From Mesorhizobium sp. ES1-1 (GTDB lineage: Bacteria > Pseudomonadota > Alphaproteobacteria > Rhizobiales > Rhizobiaceae), in NCBI RefSeq assembly GCF_020164785.1, contig NZ_JAIUGX010000003.1, positions 310,001 to 374,000 of the forward strand: a DNA stretch of 64,000 nucleotides, given 5' to 3'. The translations under genes were made by a program, and so were the position numbers. Positions 58,970 to 64,000 of the stretch are shown here, in pieces. The number at the start of each line of letters is the position of its first letter. Positions within the stretch are counted from its first letter, which is position 1. Under the pieces are notes generated by a model. That model was not told the origin of the DNA and did no database searches. It saw only the letters and a program-made list of their open reading frames with translations.

Positions 58970-60498
58970 TGGACATCCGCGCCGCGGAAATTTCCGCAAT
59001 TCTGAAAGACCAGATCAAAAATTTTGGCAAGGAGGCCGAGGTCTCCGAAGTCGGACAGGTGCTGTCCGTCGGTGATGGTATCGCCCGCGTCTATGGCCTC
59101 GACAATGTCCAGGCCGGCGAGATGGTCGAATTCCCCGGCGGCATCCGCGGCATGGCGCTCAACCTCGAGGCCGACAATGTCGGCGTCGTTATCTTCGGCG
59201 CCGACCGCGACATCAAGGAAGGCGATATCGTCAAGCGCACCGGCGCCATCGTCGACGTTCCCGTCGGTCCAGGCCTGCTTGGCCGCGTCGTCGACGCGCT
59301 CGGCAATCCGATCGACGGCAAGGGCCCGATCCAGGCGACCGAACGCAAGCGCGTCGACGTCAAGGCGCCCGGCATCATTCCACGCAAGTCGGTGAACGAA
59401 CCGATGTCGACCGGCCTCAAGGCCATCGATGCGCTGATCCCGGTGGGCCGCGGCCAGCGCGAACTGGTCATCGGCGATCGCCAGACCGGCAAGACCGCCA
59501 TCATCCTCGACACGATGCTCAACCAGAAGTCGGTGCACGACAACGGCCCCGAGAAGGAAAAGCTCTACTGCGTCTACGTCGCCGTCGGCCAGAAGCGCTC
59601 GACCGTTGCGCAGTTCGTCAAGGTGCTGGAGGAGCGCGGCGCGCTAGAATATTCGATCATCATCGCCGCCACCGCTTCCGATCCGGCACCGATGCAGTTC
59701 CTGGCGCCGTTCGCCGGCTGCACCATGGGCGAATATTTCCGCGACAATGGCATGCATGCGCTGATCAGCTACGACGATCTGTCGAAGCAGGCCGTCGCCT
59801 ATCGCCAGATGTCGCTGCTGCTGCGCCGCCCGCCGGGCCGCGAAGCCTATCCGGGCGACGTCTTCTACCTGCACTCGCGCCTCCTCGAGCGCGCCGCCAA
59901 GCTCAATGACGATCTGGGCGGCGGATCGCTGACCGCGCTGCCGATCATCGAGACGCAGGCCAACGACGTCTCGGCTTATATTCCGACCAACGTGATCTCG
60001 ATCACCGACGGCCAGATCTTCCTCGAGACCAATCTGTTCTTCCAGGGCATTCGCCCGGCGGTGAACGTCGGCCTGTCGGTCAGCCGCGTGGGCTCGGCCG
60101 CGCAGATCAAGGCGATGAAGCAGGTTGCCGGCTCGATCAAGGGCGAACTCGCGCAGTACCGCGAAATGGCGGCCTTCGCGCAGTTCGGCTCCGATCTGGA
60201 CGCCGCCACGCAGCGCCTGCTCAACCGCGGCTCGCGCCTGACGGAACTCCTGAAGCAGCCGCAATTCTCGCCGCTTAAGACCGAAGAGCAGGTCGCGGTG
60301 ATCTTTGCCGGCGTCAACGGCTATCTGGACAAGCTGCCCATCAACCAGGTCGGCAAGTTCGAGCAGGGCCTGCTGAGCCACATGCGTGCGGCTGGCAAGG
60401 ACGTTCTCGACGGCATCCGCAAGGAAAAGGCGCTGTCGGACGATCTGCGCGGCAAGCTGAAGGCCGAGATCGACGCTTTCGCCAAGACCTTCGCCTGA
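58969..60498 (+). CDS. atpA: ATP synthase F1 alpha subunit
   Basis: This is the 509-residue regulatory nucleotide-binding subunit. Walker A GDRQTGKT is at about residues 169-176. The region [26 protein letters not shown] is conserved, and the alpha-subunit signature [17 protein letters not shown] is present. The N-terminal [20 protein letters not shown] is the usual start. It is the second gene of atpHAGDC. Confidence 0.98.
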   Translation: MDIRAAEISAILKDQIKNFGKEAEVSEVGQVLSVGDGIARVYGLDNVQAGEMVEFPGGIRGMALNLEADNVGVVIFGADRDIKEGDIVKRTGAIVDVPVGPGLLGRVVDALGNPIDGKGPIQATERKRVDVKAPGIIPRKSVNEPMSTGLKAIDALIPVGRGQRELVIGDRQTGKTAIILDTMLNQKSVHDNGPEKEKLYCVYVAVGQKRSTVAQFVKVLEERGALEYSIIIAATASDPAPMQFLAPFAGCTMGEYFRDNGMHALISYDDLSKQAVAYRQMSLLLRRPPGREAYPGDVFYLHSRLLERAAKLNDDLGGGSLTALPIIETQANDVSAYIPTNVISITDGQIFLETNLFFQGIRPAVNVGLSVSRVGSAAQIKAMKQVAGSIKGELAQYREMAAFAQFGSDLDAATQRLLNRGSRLTELLKQPQFSPLKTEEQVAVIFAGVNGYLDKLPINQVGKFEQGLLSHMRAAGKDVLDGIRKEKALSDDLRGKLKAEIDAFAKTFA

Positions 60499-60530
60499 GC
60501 GAAGCGACAAGACGGGATCAGGTTTGAAGC

Positions 60531-61415
60531 ATGCCTTCATTAAAAGACCTTCGTAACCGTATCGCCTCGGTCAAGGCGACGCAGAAGATCACCAAGGCGA
60601 TGCAGATGGTCGCCGCGGCGAAGCTGCGCCGTGCGCAGGAGGCCGCGGAAGCGGCGCGCCCCTATTCGGAGCGCATGGGGTCCGTTCTGGCCAACATCAC
60701 CCAGGCGATCGGCGGCGGTGGCGATGCTCCGGCGTTGATGACCGGCACCGGCAAGGACAAAGTCCATCTGCTCGTCGTCTGCACGGCCGAGCGCGGTCTT
60801 TGCGGCGGCTTCAACTCGCAGATCGCCCGGCTTGCCCGCGATCATATTCGCAAGCTGCTGGCCGACGGCAAGCAGGTCAAGATCATCTGCGTCGGAAAGA
60901 AGGGTTTCGACATACTGCGCCGCGACTACGCATCGCTGATCATCGACCGCGTCGACCTGCGTGAGGTCAAGACGCTCGGTTTCGCCAATGCCGACGCTAT
61001 CGCCCGCAAGGTCATCGCCCTGTTCAACGAGGGCGGCTTCGACATCTGCACGCTGTTCTATTCCCAGTTCAGGTCGGTGATCAGCCAGATCCCGACGGCT
61101 CAGCAGATCATTCCTGCCGGCATCGCTTCGGCGCCGGCAGAGGCAGTCGCCGGTGGCAGTGCCGTCTATGAATATGAGCCTGAGCCGGGCGAAATCCTTT
61201 CCGACCTCATTCCGCGCAACATCTCGGTACAGGTTTTCCGGGCGCTGCTCGAGAACGCGGCCGGCGAGATGGGCGCCAAGATGAGCGCCATGGACAATGC
61301 GACGCGCAATGCCGGCGAGATGATCAACAAGCTGTCGATCACCTACAACCGCCAGCGGCAGGCGCAGATCACCAAGGAACTGATCGAAATCATTTCGGGC
61401 GCCGAGGCGCTCTAG
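60531..61415 (+). CDS. atpG: ATP synthase F1 gamma subunit
   Basis: This 294-residue central-stalk subunit rotates inside the alpha-beta ring. N-terminal [35 protein letters not shown] and C-terminal [41 protein letters not shown] are classic helices (quoted by their blocks [13 protein letters not shown] and [15 protein letters not shown]). It begins 33 bases after atpA. The region around residue 200 shows an insertion typical of alphaproteobacteria. Confidence 0.98.
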   Translation: MPSLKDLRNRIASVKATQKITKAMQMVAAAKLRRAQEAAEAARPYSERMGSVLANITQAIGGGGDAPALMTGTGKDKVHLLVVCTAERGLCGGFNSQIARLARDHIRKLLADGKQVKIICVGKKGFDILRRDYASLIIDRVDLREVKTLGFANADAIARKVIALFNEGGFDICTLFYSQFRSVISQIPTAQQIIPAGIASAPAEAVAGGSAVYEYEPEPGEILSDLIPRNISVQVFRALLENAAGEMGAKMSAMDNATRNAGEMINKLSITYNRQRQAQITKELIEIISGAEAL

Positions 61416-61455
61416 CGCGGTTCCAGAGGCCGCAGGCCTTCAACCGGACGCGTGA

Positions 61456-63042
<1,587 letters not shown>

Positions 63043-63044
63043 GC

Positions 63045-63146
63045 TGGTGAATGGTCAATAGTGAATGGTGAATAGGGAGTAGCGGACGGGAAATTGGCGA
63101 TGGGTAAGGGCATTTCAGGCCATTCACCATTCACCATTCACCATTT
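63045..63146 (+). repeat. Heptamer inverted repeat between atpD and atpC
   Basis: The left arm (63045-63074) is made of GGTGAAT/AGTGAAT-type heptamers and the right arm (63118-63146) holds three exact ATTCACC units plus ATT, so the two arms can pair over most of 28 bases around a 43-base loop. A transcript of atpD-atpC would carry a large hairpin. It could set the amount of epsilon subunit or protect atpD mRNA. Confidence 0.75.
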
Positions 63147-63158
63147 GCTAGGTTGATC

Positions 63159-63566
63159 ATGGCTGAAGCTTTCAAATTCGAACTGGTCTCGCCTGAGCGG
63201 CTCCTGGTTTCCGAGCAGGTTGAATCGGTCGTCATTCCGGGCGCCGAGGGCGAGATGACGGTCATGGCAAACCATGCGCCGGTCATGACCACGATCAAGC
63301 CGGGCGTGGTCAGCTTGAAGACCGTGTCCGGGCAGGAAGAACGCTATGTGGTGTTCGGCGGCTTCGCCGACATCGTTCCGTCCGGCTGCACGCTGCTGGC
63401 CGAGTCCGCGGTTGCCGTGAAGGATGTCGACCGCGCGGATCTCGCCCGCCGCATCCAGGCAGCAAAGGAAGATGCCGCGGATGCCAAGGACGACCAGTCC
63501 CGCAGCAAGGCGGAACAGTTCCTTAGCCAGCTCACGACGCTCGAGGGCGCCATCCTGCCGGCGTAA
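63159..63566 (+). CDS. atpC: ATP synthase F1 epsilon subunit
   Basis: This 135-residue subunit inhibits ATP hydrolysis and couples rotation. The N-terminal beta-sandwich shows FELVSPERLLVSEQVESVVIPGAEGEMTVMANHAPVMTTIKPG (quoted by blocks FELVSPERLL, IPGAEGEMTV and HAPVMTTIKPG). The C-terminal helical part follows, to GAILPA. I chose the ATG at 63159; the frame also begins with TTG six bases earlier. A terminator follows. Confidence 0.96.
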   Translation: MAEAFKFELVSPERLLVSEQVESVVIPGAEGEMTVMANHAPVMTTIKPGVVSLKTVSGQEERYVVFGGFADIVPSGCTLLAESAVAVKDVDRADLARRIQAAKEDAADAKDDQSRSKAEQFLSQLTTLEGAILPA

Positions 63567-63591
63567 AATTCGCCTGCGGATGACTTGATTA

Positions 63592-63617
63592 AAAGCGGGG
63601 CCTTGCCTCGCTTTTTT
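63592..63617. terminator. Bidirectional terminator between atpC and the mannitol dehydrogenase-like gene
   Basis: AAAAGCGGGGC-CTT-GCCTCGCTTTT (one G-T pair) is followed by T residues on the plus strand and by TTTTAAT on the minus strand. It ends atpHAGDC and also lies just past the stop of the leftward gene. Confidence 0.85.
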
Positions 63618-63618
63618 G

Positions 63619-64000
63619 TTAAGTGCCCATTGCAGAGAAGGCAGCCGCCGGTCCGCCACGGCGCAACCGTTCGAGATGCCTGGCCGTGAGCTCCATCAAA
63701 CTTTCGCCCTCCGGCTTTCCCTTGGCGAAGCCAGCCAGATCAAAAATCGAGGCGACGGTCTCGGTAGAAGAGAGCTGCCTCGTGGCGGTTTCGCCAAGCG
63801 CTGCATCGAGCGGATCGGTGAAATGGCCATCCGGCAAAGTCTTGCCGCGCTCCTCGCAGGCGGCGATCCAGGCGGCCACCACCAGCGACAGATGATCCGG
63901 CCGGTCGCCGCCTTCAAGCCGCTCAAGGGCTGAAGCAATGATGCGTTGCGGCAGCTTCTGGCTGCCGTCATTGGCGATCTGGGCCGTTCGGTGGGCGAGC
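63619..64000 (-). CDS. Mannitol dehydrogenase-family protein, C-terminal part
   Basis: This is the C-terminal 126 residues of a gene that continues beyond the window. The block RTAQIANDGSQKLPQRIIAS is typical of mannitol 2-dehydrogenase and fructuronate reductase, long-chain NAD-dependent sugar-alcohol or sugar-acid dehydrogenases. The rest (HLSLVVAAWIAACEERG onwards) matches their C-terminal helices. The N-terminal Rossmann part is not visible, so MtlK and UxuB-type enzymes cannot be told apart. Confidence 0.8.
   Translation of the reverse strand, partial: LAHRTAQIANDGSQKLPQRIIASALERLEGGDRPDHLSLVVAAWIAACEERGKTLPDGHFTDPLDAALGETATRQLSSTETVASIFDLAGFAKGKPEGESLMELTARHLERLRRGGPAAAFSAMGT

Noticed and set aside
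63118..63146. Tandem ATTCACC units as a possible CRISPR or iteron array
   Set aside because: Units are 7 bases with no spacers, only three are exact, and they pair with the left arm. There is no cas or rep gene.

Overview
The window looks like a chromosomal segment of an alphaproteobacterium of the order Rhizobiales, most likely Mesorhizobium or a close relative. It is GC-rich and densely coded. Its gene sets are typical of rhizobia: htpX-rsmB-heparinase-purH, leuS-lptE, fsa and priA near atpHAGDC, a 1,600-residue NAD-glutamate dehydrogenase, usg, and an atpD with an Ala/Pro/Lys-rich N-terminal extension. Several intergenic gaps hold RIME-like palindromic repeats. The species call is inference; no rRNA or tRNA gene is visible.

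Layout. 1-5.7 kb: an M81 metallopeptidase, then leftward genes for an M3 oligopeptidase, a beta-carbonic anhydrase, pyridoxal kinase and a small membrane protein. 5.8-9.1 kb: lemA followed by three TPM-domain genes, two of them a tandem duplication. 9.2-18.6 kb: a GNAT acetyltransferase, inorganic pyrophosphatase, a TetR/MFS divergent pair with two inverted operator copies, a Tat-exported PhoD phosphatase, typA with a clear terminator, a LysE exporter, and a frameshifted AhpD-like gene. 18.7-33.3 kb: NAD-glutamate dehydrogenase, a UMF1-type MFS protein, the leftward htpX-rsmB-heparinase-purH group, an SdhAF4-like protein, a HAD phosphatase and a transglutaminase-like protein. 33.5-43.9 kb: a TadG-like vWA protein, an unannotated 23-codon ORF behind a perfect Shine-Dalgarno sequence, acetyl-CoA synthetase coupled to a MOSC protein, usg, two aldo/keto reductases, a LysR/MFS divergent pair and a vapC remnant. 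43.9-53.4 kb: yggS, leuS, lptE and a leftward ECF-transporter operon (S, fused A-A, T) that continues into a SnoaL-like protein and a flavodoxin-fold oxidoreductase, with a LysR gene upstream. 53.5-64 kb: fsa, priA, an AT-richer HEPN-like gene, a small membrane protein, the F1 operon atpHAGDC, and the C-terminal end of a mannitol dehydrogenase-family gene.

The items most worth a second look are: the five-gene ECF operon of unknown substrate, whose second ATPase domain has a degenerate signature; the orphan HEPN-like gene between priA and atpH; the 23-codon ORF at 35136-35207; the two one-base frameshifts (AhpD-like and VapC); the TPM expansion whose first copy appears to take its start codon from a RIME-like repeat; and the heptamer inverted repeat between atpD and atpC. 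I see no phage, insertion sequence or CRISPR array.
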